DNA from: Triticum aestivum
Taxonomy: Eukaryota; Streptophyta; Magnoliopsida; Poales; Poaceae
Assembly (NCBI RefSeq): GCF_018294505.1
Contig: NC_057807.1
Span: 168,626,685-168,690,684, forward strand
Length of the DNA stretch: 64,000 nt
Direction of reading: 5' to 3'
The position numbers and the translations under genes are program-made. Shown one piece after another: positions 13,464 to 24,689 of the stretch. The stretch's first letter is position 1. Each line of letters begins with the position of its first letter. The notes under the pieces were generated by a model. It made no database searches. It was not told the origin of the DNA and worked only from the letters and a program-made list of their open reading frames with translations.

Positions 13464-14229
13464 AGGTGGAATAGAGTACGGTGATAGAGCTAATGTGGAG
13501 AAGACAAAAAGGAAGAAAGTCTCACATCGACGTGGCTAATCAATGGGCTATGGAGATGCCCTTTAATTGATGTCAATGCGAGGAGTAGGGATTTCCATGC
13601 AATGGATGCACTAAAAGCTATAAGTGTATAAAAGCTCAAACCGAAAACTAAGTGGGTGTGCATCCAACTTGCTTGCTCATGAAGACCTTGCCATTGGAGG
13701 AAGCCCATCATCGGAATATACAAGGCAAGTTCTATAATGAAAAATTCCCAGTAGTATATGAAAGTGACAACATAGGAGACTCTCTATATGAAAAACATGG
13801 TGCTACTCTAAAGCACAAGTGTGGTAAAGGATAGTAGCATTGCCCCTTCTCTCTTTTTCTCTCATTTCATTTTTTTTGTTTTCTCTTTTTTTTTGGGGGG
13901 GGGGCTCTTTTTGGCCTCTCTTTTTTCTTTTTTAAAATTTTCGTCTGAAGTCTCATCCCGACTTGTAGGGGAATCATAGTCTCCATCATCCTTTCCTCAC
14001 TGGGGAAATGCTCTAATAATAATGATCATCACACTTTTATTTACTTACAACTCGATATTTCAACGAGATAAAACTAATACACCATGACTCTATATGAATG
14101 CCTCTGGCAGTGTACCAGGATATGCAATGATCTAGCATAGCAAAGATATCAAATGGACAAGCCATGAAAATATCATGCTAGGTATCTTACGATCATGCAA
14201 GGCAATATGACAATGAACACTCAAGTCAT
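13464..14229 (-). repeat. Left internal fragment of element D
   Basis: Non-coding retrotransposon internal sequence with a T-rich and G-rich low-complexity stretch near 13,855-13,945. It joins in sequence to 36,921 across element B. The small frame at 13,652-13,834 shows no protein similarity I can recognise. Confidence 0.7.
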
Positions 14230-15631
14230 TGATACGTCTCCGTCGTATCTACTCTTCCAAACACTTTTGCCCTTGTTTTGGACTCTAACTTGTATGATTT
14301 GAATGGAACTAACCCAGACTGACGCTGTTTTCATCAGAATTGTCGTGGTGTTGTTTTATGTGCAGAAAACAAAAGTTCTTGGAATGACCTAAAACTCCAC
14401 GGAATATCTTATAATAAATAATAAAAAATCCTCACCAAAGATGAAGGCCAGGGGGCCCACACCCTATTCACGAGGGTGGGGGGCGCGCCCCCTACCTCGT
14501 GGGCCCCCTGGTGGCCCTCCGACGCCAACTCCAACTCCATATATTGGCTTTCGGGGAGAAAAAATCGGAGAGAAAGTTTCATCGCGTTTTACGATACGGA
14601 GCCGCCGCCAAGCCCTAATCTCTCTCGGGAGGGCTGATCTGGAGTCCGTTCGGGGCTCCGGAGAGGGGGATTCGTCGCCGTCGTCATCATCAATGATCCT
14701 CCATCACCAATTTCATGATTCTCACCGCCATGCGTGAGTAATTGCATCGTAGGCTTGCTGGACGGTGATGGGTTGGATGAGATTTATCATGTAATCGAGT
14801 TAGTTTTGTTAGGGTTTGATCCCTAGTATCCATTATGTTCTGAGATTGATGTTGCTATGACTTTGCTATGCTTGATGCTTGTCACTAGGGCCCGAGTGCC
14901 ATGATTTCAGATCTGAACCTATTATGTTTTCATGAATATATGTGTGTTCTAGATCCTATCTTGCAAGTCTATAGTCACCTACTATGTGTTATGATCCGGC
15001 AACCCCGAAGTGACAATAATCGGGACCATTCCCGGTGATGACCATAGTTTGAGGAGTTCATGTATTCACTATGTGCTAATGCTTTGTTCCGGTTCTCTAT
15101 TAAAAGGCGGCCTTAATATCCCTTAGTTTCCATTAGGACCCCGCTGCCACGGGAGGGTAGGACAAAAGATGTCATGCAAGTTCTTTTCCATAAGCACGTA
15201 TGACTATATACGGAATACATGCCTACATTACATTGATGAACTGGAGCTAGTTCTGTGTCACCCTATGTTATGACTGCTACATGATGAACCACATCCGGCA
15301 TAATTATCCATCACTGATCCGGTGCCTACGAGTTTTCCATATACTGGTTTACGATAATTTACTTTTCCGTTGCTACTGTTACAATCACTACAAAAATACC
15401 AAAATCATTACTTTTGTTGTCTTTACCTTGTTACCGTTACCACCACTATCATATTACTTTGCTACTAAACACTTTGCTGCAGATACTAAGTTTCCAGGTG
15501 TGGTTGAATTGACAACTCAGCTACGAATACTTGAGAATATTCTTTGGCTCCCCTTGTGTCGAATCAATAAATTTGGGTTGAATACTCTACCCTCGGAAAC
15601 TGTTGCGATCCCCTATACTTGTGGGTTATCA
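14230..15631 (+). repeat. 5' LTR of element B (1,402 bp)
   Basis: It starts TGATACGTCTCC and ends GGGTTATCA. A TATA-like CATATATTGG lies near 14,537, downstream of a GC-rich inverted repeat (14,470-14,515). By hand it differs from the 3' LTR by roughly 33 substitutions plus several indels. Confidence 0.93.
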
Positions 15632-15642
15632 AGACCTTTTTC

Positions 15643-15660
15643 TGGCGCCGTTGCCGAGGA
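15643..15660 (+). other. Primer binding site of element B (tRNA-Asp type)
   Basis: TGGCGCCGTTGCCGAGGA differs from the exact tRNA-Asp complement at one position and lies 11 bases after the LTR end, the same spacing as in element A. Confidence 0.8.
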
Positions 15661-15709
15661 GCATAGCTCTATTCTTTGAGTCATTTGGGATTTATATCTG
15701 CTGGACACT

Positions 15710-17188
15710 ATGAAGAACTTGAAAGATGATCGAACTACTATTTTGCCCTCAACTACGAGGGGAGGTAAGGAACTGCCATCTAGCTCTGCACTAGATTCTC
15801 CTTCTGTTATGAGTAAGTTTGCGACACCTAAACCTTCTACTGCTATTGATTCTGATATGTCGCATGTTATTGATGATGCCACTTCTACTATGCATGATAC
15901 TTATGATGAAACTATTTCTATGCTTGATACTACTGTGCCACTCGGTGAATTTCTTGATGAGCAAATTGCTAGGTCTAGAGAAAGAGAAATTATTGAACCT
16001 GAACACGATGATGTTAGTGATGATGAACCTATGCCTTCTATTCCCGAGGGTTATCTTTTTAGTGCTAAATCTTTTGAAGCCGTTCTTGCTTGCCAGGATA
16101 GTCTTGAACGTAAGAGGTTGCTAATTAAGTGGAGTAAAGAATCTTTTAGAGGTAGGATGAGACCCGACCCTGCTTTTGCTACTTCACCTATCTGTGTTCC
16201 TGATTATGATTATTATGATATTTCTGTCGATCCAGATATAATTACTTTGGTTGAATCTGATCCTTTTTATGGCTATGAATCTGAAACTGTCGTGGCACAT
16301 CTTCGTAAGTTAGATGATATAGCTGCCATGTTTACTAATAATCTGAGATCGCGCCACCTTTATTTACTTAAAATATTTCTGTTCTCATTAAAGGGTGATG
16401 CTAAGAAATGGTTTAATTCTCATGATCCTGGTTGTGTGCAAAGTCCCCAGGATATGATTTATTACTTCTCTGCTAAATATTGCCCTGCTCATAAGAAACA
16501 AGCTACTTTGAGGGAAATATACAATTTTGTGCAAATTGAAGAAGAGAGTCTCCCACAAGCTTGGGGGAGGCTTCTCAAGTTACTTAATGCTTTGCCTGAT
16601 CATCCTCTTAAGAAACCTGAAATATTTGATATCTTTTATAATGGACTAACTGATGCTTCCAGAGATTACCTGGATAGTTGTGCTGGTTCTCTTTTCAGGG
16701 AAAGAACACCGGATGACGCTGAAATTTTATTGAATAATATGTTGACAAATGAAAATAATTGGGCACCTCCTGAGCCAACTCCTGAGCCAACTCCTGAGCC
16801 AGCTCCTAAGCCAATTATTGAGCCTATTCCTAAACCAACTCCGAGGAAGAGAGGTGTTCTATTTCTCAGTCCCGAAGATATGCAAGAGGCAAAGAAATCT
16901 ATGAAAGAAAAAGGTATTAAAGCTGAAGATGTTAAGAATTTACCTCCTATTGAAGAAATACATGGTCTTAATTTACCACCTGTTGAAGAAGTATATGATC
17001 TCAATTACTTATTTACTAAAGAACCTCCCGATATCCCGACACAGGTAGTAAAGGTAAATTCTCTCTATAGATACGATAAAGCTGAAGTTCCTCCTACTAA
17101 AATTGCTAGTCAGTGCTTGGATGAGTTTGATGACTTTATGTTTAAGCAAGATGACTCTAATGCTTATTTTGGTAGACAACTAAAATAG
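15710..17188 (+). CDS. Element B Gag protein
   Basis: A 492-residue frame starting at the first ATG after the primer site. Residues about 200-330 form the retrotransposon gag core (KGDAKKWFNSHDPG and QAWGRLLKLLNALPDHPL stretches). It is followed by a Pro-Glu-Thr repeat near 346-365 and an acidic region. It would form the particle shell. The frame ends at a single TAG (17,186-17,188). The next frame begins nine bases on in the same reading frame, so gag and protease are separated only by this stop. That may be a natural readthrough site or a decay mutation. Confidence 0.85.
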   Translation: MKNLKDDRTTILPSTTRGGKELPSSSALDSPSVMSKFATPKPSTAIDSDMSHVIDDATSTMHDTYDETISMLDTTVPLGEFLDEQIARSREREIIEPEHDDVSDDEPMPSIPEGYLFSAKSFEAVLACQDSLERKRLLIKWSKESFRGRMRPDPAFATSPICVPDYDYYDISVDPDIITLVESDPFYGYESETVVAHLRKLDDIAAMFTNNLRSRHLYLLKIFLFSLKGDAKKWFNSHDPGCVQSPQDMIYYFSAKYCPAHKKQATLREIYNFVQIEEESLPQAWGRLLKLLNALPDHPLKKPEIFDIFYNGLTDASRDYLDSCAGSLFRERTPDDAEILLNNMLTNENNWAPPEPTPEPTPEPAPKPIIEPIPKPTPRKRGVLFLSPEDMQEAKKSMKEKGIKAEDVKNLPPIEEIHGLNLPPVEEVYDLNYLFTKEPPDIPTQVVKVNSLYRYDKAEVPPTKIASQCLDEFDDFMFKQDDSNAYFGRQLK

Positions 17189-18444
17189 AATACCTTTATG
17201 ATTAAACGCTTGAGTGATTATATGGCTGATATTAGAGGTGAACTTAAACTTGTTAGCAAACATGCTTCTATGGTCACCACTCAAGTAGAACAAGTACTTA
17301 AAGCTCAGAAAGAAGTGCTTGATGAAATGAATAGTAAGAAAAATGACTATGCTGTTAGAGTGGCTACTAGAATTGGTAGAATGACTCAGGAACCTTTGTA
17401 TCCTGAAGGCCACCCTAAGAGAATCGAGCAAGATTCTCAGAGAAACAATATTGATGTACCTAGTTCTTCTAAGAGGAAGAAAAAGAAAAATGATAGGACT
17501 ATGCAAACTTCTAGTGAACCTATTGCTGAACCACCTGATAATCCAAATGATATCTCTATGTCTGATGCTGAAACACAATCAGGTGATGAACATGAACCTA
17601 GTGATAATGTTAATGATAATGTTCATGATGATGCTCAACCTAGTAATGATAATGATGTAGAAGTTGAACCTGTTGTTGATCTTGATAACCCACAATCAAA
17701 GAATCAACGTTATGATAAAAGAGACTTCGTTGCTAGGAAACATGGTAAAGAAAGAGAACCATGGGTTCAGAAACCCATGCCTTTTCCTCCCAAACCATCC
17801 AAGAAAAAGGATGATGAGGATTTCGAGTGCTTTGCTGAAATGATTAGACCCATCTTTTTGCGTATGCGATTAACTGATGTGCTTAAAACAAATCCTTATG
17901 CTAAGTATATGAAGGATATTATTACTAATAAAAGAAAGATACATGAAGCTGAAATTTCCACCATGTTTGCTAATTATACTTTTAAGGGTGGAATACCAAA
18001 GAAACTTGGATATCCCGGAGTGCCTACTATACCATGCTCCATTAAAATAAATTATGTTAAAACTACTTTATGTGATCTTGGAGCCGGTGTCAGTGTTATG
18101 CCTCTCTCTTTATATCGTAGACTTGATTTGAATAAGTTGACATCTACTGAAATATCTTTGCAAATGGCTGATAAATCAACTACTATACCTGTCGGTATTT
18201 GTGAGGATTTGCCTGTTGTGGTTGCGAACGTTACTATTTTAACGAACTTTGTTATTCTTGATATTCCCGAGGATGATAGTGTGTCTATTATTCTTGGAAG
18301 ACCTTTCCTTAATACCGATGGGGCTGTTATTGATTGCAACAAAGGCAATGTCACTTTTCATGTTAATGGTAATGAGCATACGGTACACTTTCCGAGGAAA
18401 CAACCTCAAGTTTATAGTATCAACTCTATTGGAAAAGTTCCATC

Positions 18445-18970
18445 TGTCGTGGTACTAAGACTGACAGTAGAATGGGGGGGTAGGTATGGAGAGGCAAGAT
18501 CTTAGCTATGGGGTAGTTGTATACGCAAGGGATTTACGAGTTTAGGCCCTTCTCGGAGGAAGTAACAGCCCTACGTCTCGGAGCCCGGAGGCGGTCGACT
18601 GGATTATAAGCGTATGAGTTACAGGGGTGCGAACCCTTCTGCCAGTGGAGGGGGTGGCTTATATAGTGTCTGCCAAGACCCAGCCAGCCCACGTAGCGGA
18701 GGGTTTAAAGTACATTAAGGCCTGGCGTTAGAGGTAACGCCTTACATAAAGTGTCATCATGGCCATAAAGACTACTTAATTACAGACCGTTTGGATACAG
18801 ACTGGCTCTTGGACTCCTCATGGTCGAGTGAATCTTCATGGTCAAGTGTCTTCGAGTCAGTCGAGTGGAATCCTTCCAGGTCGACTGGAAGGGAGTTTCT
18901 TCTAAAGATGTCCTTGGGAAGGGTACCTAGGACAGGTTCATGACCCTACCCTAGGTACATGACTTCATCA
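18445..18970 (-). repeat. 3' LTR of element C (526 bp; left copy)
   Basis: In element orientation it runs TGATGAAGTC...CCACGACA. The plus strand starts TGTCGTGGTACTAAG at 18,445. It carries two extra G in a G-run compared with the right copy. Confidence 0.95.
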
Positions 18971-18984
18971 TTAGCCCCCGAATG
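18971..18984 (-). other. Polypurine tract of element C
   Basis: On the minus strand, CATTCGGGGGCTAA lies directly before the TG of the 3' LTR, the expected place for a plus-strand primer. Confidence 0.65.
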
Positions 18985-19520
18985 GATCGAGGTTTGAGTG
19001 AGGAAGGAGTTGATAGTATTTCTGACCTGATTTTTGTGCTGCGAGTGTCTCTCACTATGGATCAATGACTTCTTAGCGATGGCGTCAACTTCTCTTTCAG
19101 TCGCCTTGATCCATTCTTTAAAATTGTCGAGTGAACTTTATGAACTTGGAGATTTCCGAGCGACGGATCGTAGGAGATCTTCCGTCTGACAAGTTGCTCT
19201 GCTGTTAGCGGATTTAGTGGGATCTGAATTTTGGGAAGCGCGCAAAGCGGAGAAGACCGCGGTACTCGGATGGGATAAGGCAAAGACGCCTCGATTTCCG
19301 CACCGCCTTTTTCGCCATGTATCGCCCGCGCGACTGTTTCGGGATTTGACAGGATCGCCCGGGCCTACCGGTCAGCCACTCGGAAGTGACCTTATATAAG
19401 GCGTCGGACGGGGGTTTTTGAACAGTGCGTCTTCATTCCCCTCTCCCCATTCGTCAACCTCGCCCGCTGCGCCCGCTTTTATCTCCGCTCATCTGCTCCT
19501 CGTGCGCCTCGCCGGCGACG

Positions 19521-22500
19521 ATGGTGAAGGAGAAGACGGCGGCCTTGGAGCGAGCGAAGAAGGCGACAGCGACGGCGAAAGTGAAGGGGAGAGCGACCAG
19601 TCGGGGCGGATCTTCATCGCAGTCCCGCCTGCCGCAAGGCTGGGTCCAAGGAGACTGGATCCGCTCGACCATCACCCAGAAGGATCTCGACGATCTTGCC
19701 CATGAGGGACTGATCTCCCATGGGTCAGCAAGGCTTCTGGGGGCGGAATGGCAACCGTAGCCTCAAGAGGGTGAGTGCGTTCTCTTAGCCACCCATGTCG
19801 ATCGCGGGTTCTCTCTGTCGCCGAATCTTTTCTTTCAAGGGTTTCTGAACTTCTTCGGGGCACAACTCCATAACTTCACTCCCAACTCCATTGCCTATCT
19901 CGCCGCTTTCGTGTCTCTGTGCGAGAACTTCCTGGGTTGTCGGCCGCACTGGGGTCTCTTCAAGCACATATTCACTTGTCGTTCTCAGACGGTGAAAAAG
20001 GCGAGTCCGAATGACGAGAGGACCAAAGTAATCCAGATGTGTGGGGGTCTCGGGGTCCAAATGAGGAGTAAGAGTGCTTTTCCAGCCATGACCCTTCCCG
20101 AATCGGTTAGAGGGTGGCAGCCGACTTGGTTCTACTGCCAAGACGAGTCGACGCCGGGGCAGTCGACTGGTCTCCCTCCGTTCTCCATGGACCGAGTGAA
20201 CAAACCATCTTCCCTGAAGGTACTTCCGGAGGAAAAGGCTCTGGTTAAAATGTTGATGGAGCGTGTAGTTCAACTCATTCGCGACGGGGTCACTGGCATG
20301 GATCTTTTGGAGGTTTTTCTTCAATGGCGCATTCAGCCACTCCAGTACCGAGGCCACCCGATATGGTTGTACTCTGGTACCGAGGACACCACTCGGGTCC
20401 ACCCAGAGGAGGTCGACGACGCCACACTGGAGAGGTGATGGCTGCCATCACGGGGAACAAAGACAACCCTCGTGGGGCTAGGAGGATCCCACCGCTCGAC
20501 CAGTCTTATGAACCAGACACGGTATGACCACTTATCCCCGGTTGTGATCTTGTTTCATTCATTTTGTTTCACTGCAAATCGGTTGATTGACCCTTGTCTT
20601 GTTTTGTTGTCTTCCAGGCTACCACTGAGTTGTATTCGATGCCCAACGGGGCTCAGGCACCGACTGAGGAGGAGGAAGGAAGTGGAGGTGAAAGTCAAGA
20701 GGAGTGGGAATCGGATGGCGATGAGGGTGATGAAGATGCTGGCTTCGATGAGGAAGAGGAGGAGGAAGTCGCGCCTCCCCGTTCCGAAAGGAGATCCAAA
20801 CTTGTCCATGATCCTGTAGTCGAGCGTGGCAAAGGAGTTGCGCCTGTTGTTCAGTCGACCAAGCGTCCTCGGACGACCTCTCCGATGCCGACTGAAAAAG
20901 CGCCGAAGCAATCTCAAGTGGCGCCGTCAAAGCCGACGAAGGCCTTACCGAAGATTAGGATGGCGATTCCCACTATTTCTGGGTAATGATGTAACTTGCG
21001 TCTCCTTGTTTCTCATGGATTTACTCTTGGTCGATTCGTTAGCTGACCGACTGATTTCTGAAACTGTAGTGCTGCTACTTCTGATACCTCAACCAGACCT
21101 GAAGACCATGAAATGGAAGATGTTGTCACTTCCAACCCTGGTATGACCTTTGTAGTTCCGTCTTCAGTCGGTAGGGTCTTTGTCTTTAACTTTGACTCTT
21201 TTCTGCAGCTCCAACTAACATCATCATTGACCTTCCTGATGACGATGACAAGGAACCACTGAGGCAGAGGAGGAATAGGAAAGCGTCTGCTGGCAAGGCA
21301 GCTCAGGTCGTGTCAGCACCCAAGACGTTGGTTGTGGAGGGGGACAACATCACTCGGCCTACCGTATCCTTTGCGGTGCCGCTGACGAGTGCACGCCCTT
21401 CGTCATCGAGTGTTGATCAGCCTTCGCTTTTCTCGACCCACCACGTCCCAGAAGACCAAGCAAGCGCTGTTAAAGGAGCCATACGCCAGGCAGGGGTCAT
21501 GATGGAGCAAGTGAAGGCGATCCGAGACGCCAGTCAAGCGGCTTATGATGCCAGTTCAGCTCTTCAGAGCAATGTTCAGGTTAGTCGATCACCGCCTGTT
21601 CTGTTAGGATATGATACCTGAAAACTTTTCTTTCTGAAAATCTTAGTATTTCTCGTACACCCACTGGGTGCGTCAATTGAAATTCTAGATTGGTGGGGGC
21701 ACGCTGAGTGCACCCACTGGGTGTAGTCCCCAAGGCTATGGTGGACTGCTGGCAGTCGACCATAGTCTTTATGTCTTAAGTTCTTTTTTCTTTACTCGAT
21801 CAGGTCGAATGGAATCATAGACCGGTGGGGGCACGCTGAGTGCACCCACTGGATGTATTCCCCGAGACTGTGGTCGACTGCTGGCAGTCGACTACAGTCT
21901 GAAGAACACCTCTTTTTTTTGTGGCTATCTGCTGGTGGTTAGCCTTTCTGTCTTTTTTTTGGTCGACTGATCGACTCTGGCTGATAGAACTAGTGGGGGC
22001 ACGCTGAGTGCACCCACTGGGTGTAGTCCCCGAGACTACAGTCGAATGTTTAGATTCGGCTGTAGTCTTAGAAATGCTACGATTTTTCCTTAGTCACTCG
22101 GAAGTGACCTAACTTTGACGTCTGTCGATTGGTTCTTCGCAGAAATCTTGCGAGCTTGCAGCTTGTTATACTGAGTTGGAGAACAAGCATATCCAGCTCG
22201 AACTTGATCTGAAGCTTGTCCAGGAGAACTTCACGAAGGCGAAGGAGGAGGCAAAAGGTATGTTTGGTGAGAACCTTGATGACTGTCTTTGTTTCTTATT
22301 CATTCCTAAGTCTGATCTCACTGTGATTTTGCAGATAAACTGAGGGATTCTCTGAAGAAGAAGGATCTTGACTTCGCTGAGGCGCAGAAAGCAGCTTCAG
22401 AGAAAACCAAGCTCGTAGAAGAAAAGCTGGCCTCAATCACCAAGCTTGAAGAGGAAAATACCAATCTAAAAGTTGCTCTTGATGCGGCCAACAAGGAGGT

Positions 22501-23173
22501 CAGCCGACTGAAGAATGACAAGATTGCTTTGAGTGACAAGGCCAGCGAGTTGGCGGGAAATAAGAATGATCTGGAGGCTTATCTGGGAGGACTCGCCAAG
22601 AAGCTATTCCTCATGCTCGAAGGTAATCCTTTGTATCAGACAGGCCTTTTAACTATGATCTTGCCATCAAACTATTGTCTTAACTTTGGGGTTGTGTCTG
22701 CAGAGTTCTGCCAGAACTTTGAGGAGGATACTGGTCGACTGGAGACGAGCCTAGATCCCATCAACTCTCCTGTGAAGGACGAAGCCGCTATGAATGTGCT
22801 CCGACTTGAGTCTCACGTTGCTGTCGTTGTCGACTATCTTGCAAGGCTGAAGGTTGCAACTTCTCGCATCGACACAGCACTCTGGCCTTCAGAATGACCT
22901 TGAGTCTCTGATGACTCGACTGAACGATGTTCCAAGTCGAGTGCGAGAATGGAAGAAGTCTTCTGCCAGGTGCGGTGCGGACGTTGCTCTATCTTTGGCC
23001 CGTGTTCACTGTAAGGAAGTGCGAGAGGACAAGCTGGCAGCTCTCAAGGTGGCCAATACCAAAAAGCATGACTTCCGATCCTTCATGGAGACCTTCATCG
23101 CTGCTGCCACTCGGATCATAGATGGAATCGACCTGGACGAATACGTTGCGCCTTCCAGCCCTCCACAGGAGGG
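19521..23173 (+). pseudogene. Antisense spliced gene inside element C (PF04195-type 'gypsy transposon' protein with coiled coil), decayed
   Basis: It lies opposite to gag-pol, between pol and the 3' LTR. Exons inferred from splice signals: 19,521-20,520; 20,618-20,982; 21,070-21,140; 21,209-21,579; 22,143-22,257; 22,335-22,622; 22,704 to about 23,173. The first exon holds the NLFFQGFLNFFGAQLHNFTP-type domain that Pfam calls 'putative gypsy type transposon' (PF04195). The later exons are acidic and then strongly charged, with heptad-like Leu/Ala/Lys/Glu spacing suggesting a coiled coil. Breaks: an in-frame TAG at 19,758-19,760, a one-base frameshift near 20,435, and another near 22,860-22,890. 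The molecular function is unknown. Genes in this position and orientation are known from some Tat-lineage elements. Confidence 0.75.
21693..22070 (+). repeat. Three copies of a palindromic motif in an intron of the antisense gene
   Basis: Copies start at 21,693, 21,825 and 21,993, each opening GTGGGGGCACGCTGAGTGCA and followed by CCACTGG and an imperfect hairpin around GACTRYRGTCGA and its complement. A shorter partial copy precedes them near 21,655. They lie between exons 4 and 5 of the antisense gene. Their role is unknown. Confidence 0.7.
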
Positions 23174-23433
23174 TAAAAAACTTCTATGCTTGATGCTTTA
23201 AATTTGCCTCGGTATGCCGAGTGGTTTTTGTAACCGATAAACTTTAGCGGGCTTAGTGCCTAGCACTTCTGGTTCTGTAAGACGTTATCTGAACTTGGAT
23301 TCGATGTTGCATATGTTTGCATCTGCCTTCGAACTAATGCCGTCTTTCGCTTGGTCTATACTCTGGTGTTTGAGATGCCCCTTTTGCAGGCTAGGATGAA
23401 GCACATATTGCAAACGACTTGTACCTTATCATT

Positions 23434-23877
23434 CTTAGGCGAGCACTGGGCTGCAGCTAAGCCCCCGAGTGGGAGGTTTGCTCTCCACTCGGTAGGATTT
23501 TCAAGAACTTAGGTGAGCGCTGGGCTGCAGCTAAGCCCCCGAGTGGGAGGTCTTCTCTCCACTCGGTAGGATTTTCAAAAACTTAGGCGAGCGCTGGGCT
23601 GCAGCTAAGCCCCCGAGTGGGAGGTCTGCTCTCCACTCGGTAGGATTTTCAAAAACTTAGGCGAGCGCTGGGCTGCAGCTAAGCCCCCGAGTGGGAGGTC
23701 TGCTCTCCACTCGGTAGGATTTTCAAGAACTTAGGCGAGCGCTGGGCTGCAGCTAAGCCCCCGAGTGGGAGGTCTGCTCTCCACTCGGTAGGATTTCCAA
23801 AATCTTAGGCGAGCACTGGGCTGCAGCTAAGCCCCCGAGTGGGAGGTCTGCTCTCCACTTGGTAGGATTTCTGTGGC
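23434..23877. repeat. 74-bp tandem repeat, six copies, in element C
   Basis: Units start at 23,434, 23,508, 23,582, 23,656, 23,730 and 23,804, exactly 74 bp apart, each containing CTTAGGCGAGCGCTGGGCTG and CCCCCGAGTGGGAGG. The array lies between the 3' ends of the two convergent coding units (antisense gene and pol). Confidence 0.93.
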
Positions 23878-24092
23878 GTACCTCTGAAGAAGAAGGCATC
23901 AATCGACCTGCACCTTGTCTTCCTTGCGGAGCGCACATTATACTTGTGGCGTAGCTTGGAAGGAGAGGGTAGCAGTCGACCTGCACCTCGTCTTCCTTGC
24001 GGAGTGCACATTATACTTGTGGCGTAGCTCGGAAGGAGAGGGTAGCAGTCGACCTGCACCTCGTCTTCCTTGCGGAGTGCATGTTATACTTG
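23873..24092. repeat. 73-bp tandem repeat, three copies, in element C
   Basis: A second, unrelated repeat contains GTGGCGTAGCTCGGAAGGAG and CGACCTGCACCTCGTCTTCC. The marker CGACCTG starts at 23,904, 23,977 and 24,050, exactly 73 bp apart. It is embedded between two arrays of the 74-bp type. Confidence 0.9.
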
Positions 24093-24094
24093 TA

Positions 24095-24590
24095 CTTAGG
24101 CGAGGGCTATGCTGCAGCTAAGCCCCTGAGTGGGAGGCTGGCTCGCCACTCGGCAGGATTTTGTTGAAACTTAGGTGAGTACCTGGACTGCAGCTAAGCC
24201 TCCGAGTGGGGGGCTGGCTCACCACTTGGTAGGATTTCGTTGAAACATAGGCGAGTACTTGGACTGCAGCTAAGCCTCCGAGTGGGAGACTGGCTCACCA
24301 CTCGGTAGATTTTATTGAACTTCAGCGAGCACTTGGACTGCAGCTAAGCCTCCGAGTGGGAGGCTAGCTCACCACTCGGTAGGATTTTATTGAACTTAGG
24401 CGAGTACTTGGACTGCGGCTAAGCCTCCGAGTGGGAGGCTGGATCACCACTCGGTAGGATTTTATTGACCTTAGGCGAAACGGATTCGCAGCTAAGCCTC
24501 CGAGTGTGAGGCTGGCTCACCACTCGGTAGGATTTTTACAAACTTAGGCGAAACGGATTCGCAGCTAAGCCACCCACTGGGGGATCTTTA
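24095..24590. repeat. About 75-bp tandem repeat, seven copies, in element C
   Basis: Diverged units related to the 74-bp array start at 24,095, 24,170, 24,246, 24,320, 24,395, 24,470 and 24,543; the last is short. They share CAGCTAAGCC, CCGAGTGGGAGGCTGG and CACTCGGTAGGATTT. The spacing varies by one or two bases, so this block is older or less homogenised than the first. Confidence 0.88.
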
Positions 24591-24689
24591 TGTGAACAAA
24601 AGTAACAACAATCACTGGGAAAATTATAACACTATTGTCTTTGAAAAATGAACTACAGAAGTACTTTTATTACATTTCCGAGTGCATAC

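Noticed and set aside
15281..15679. 132-codon plus-strand frame
   Set aside because: It lies across the LTR end and primer binding site of element B, and a similar frame recurs in the 3' LTR (36,541-36,987); it is repeat sequence, not a gene.
23434..24590. CRISPR-like regular repeats
   Set aside because: The units are directly adjacent tandem repeats without unique spacers, inside a plant retrotransposon, so this is not a CRISPR array.
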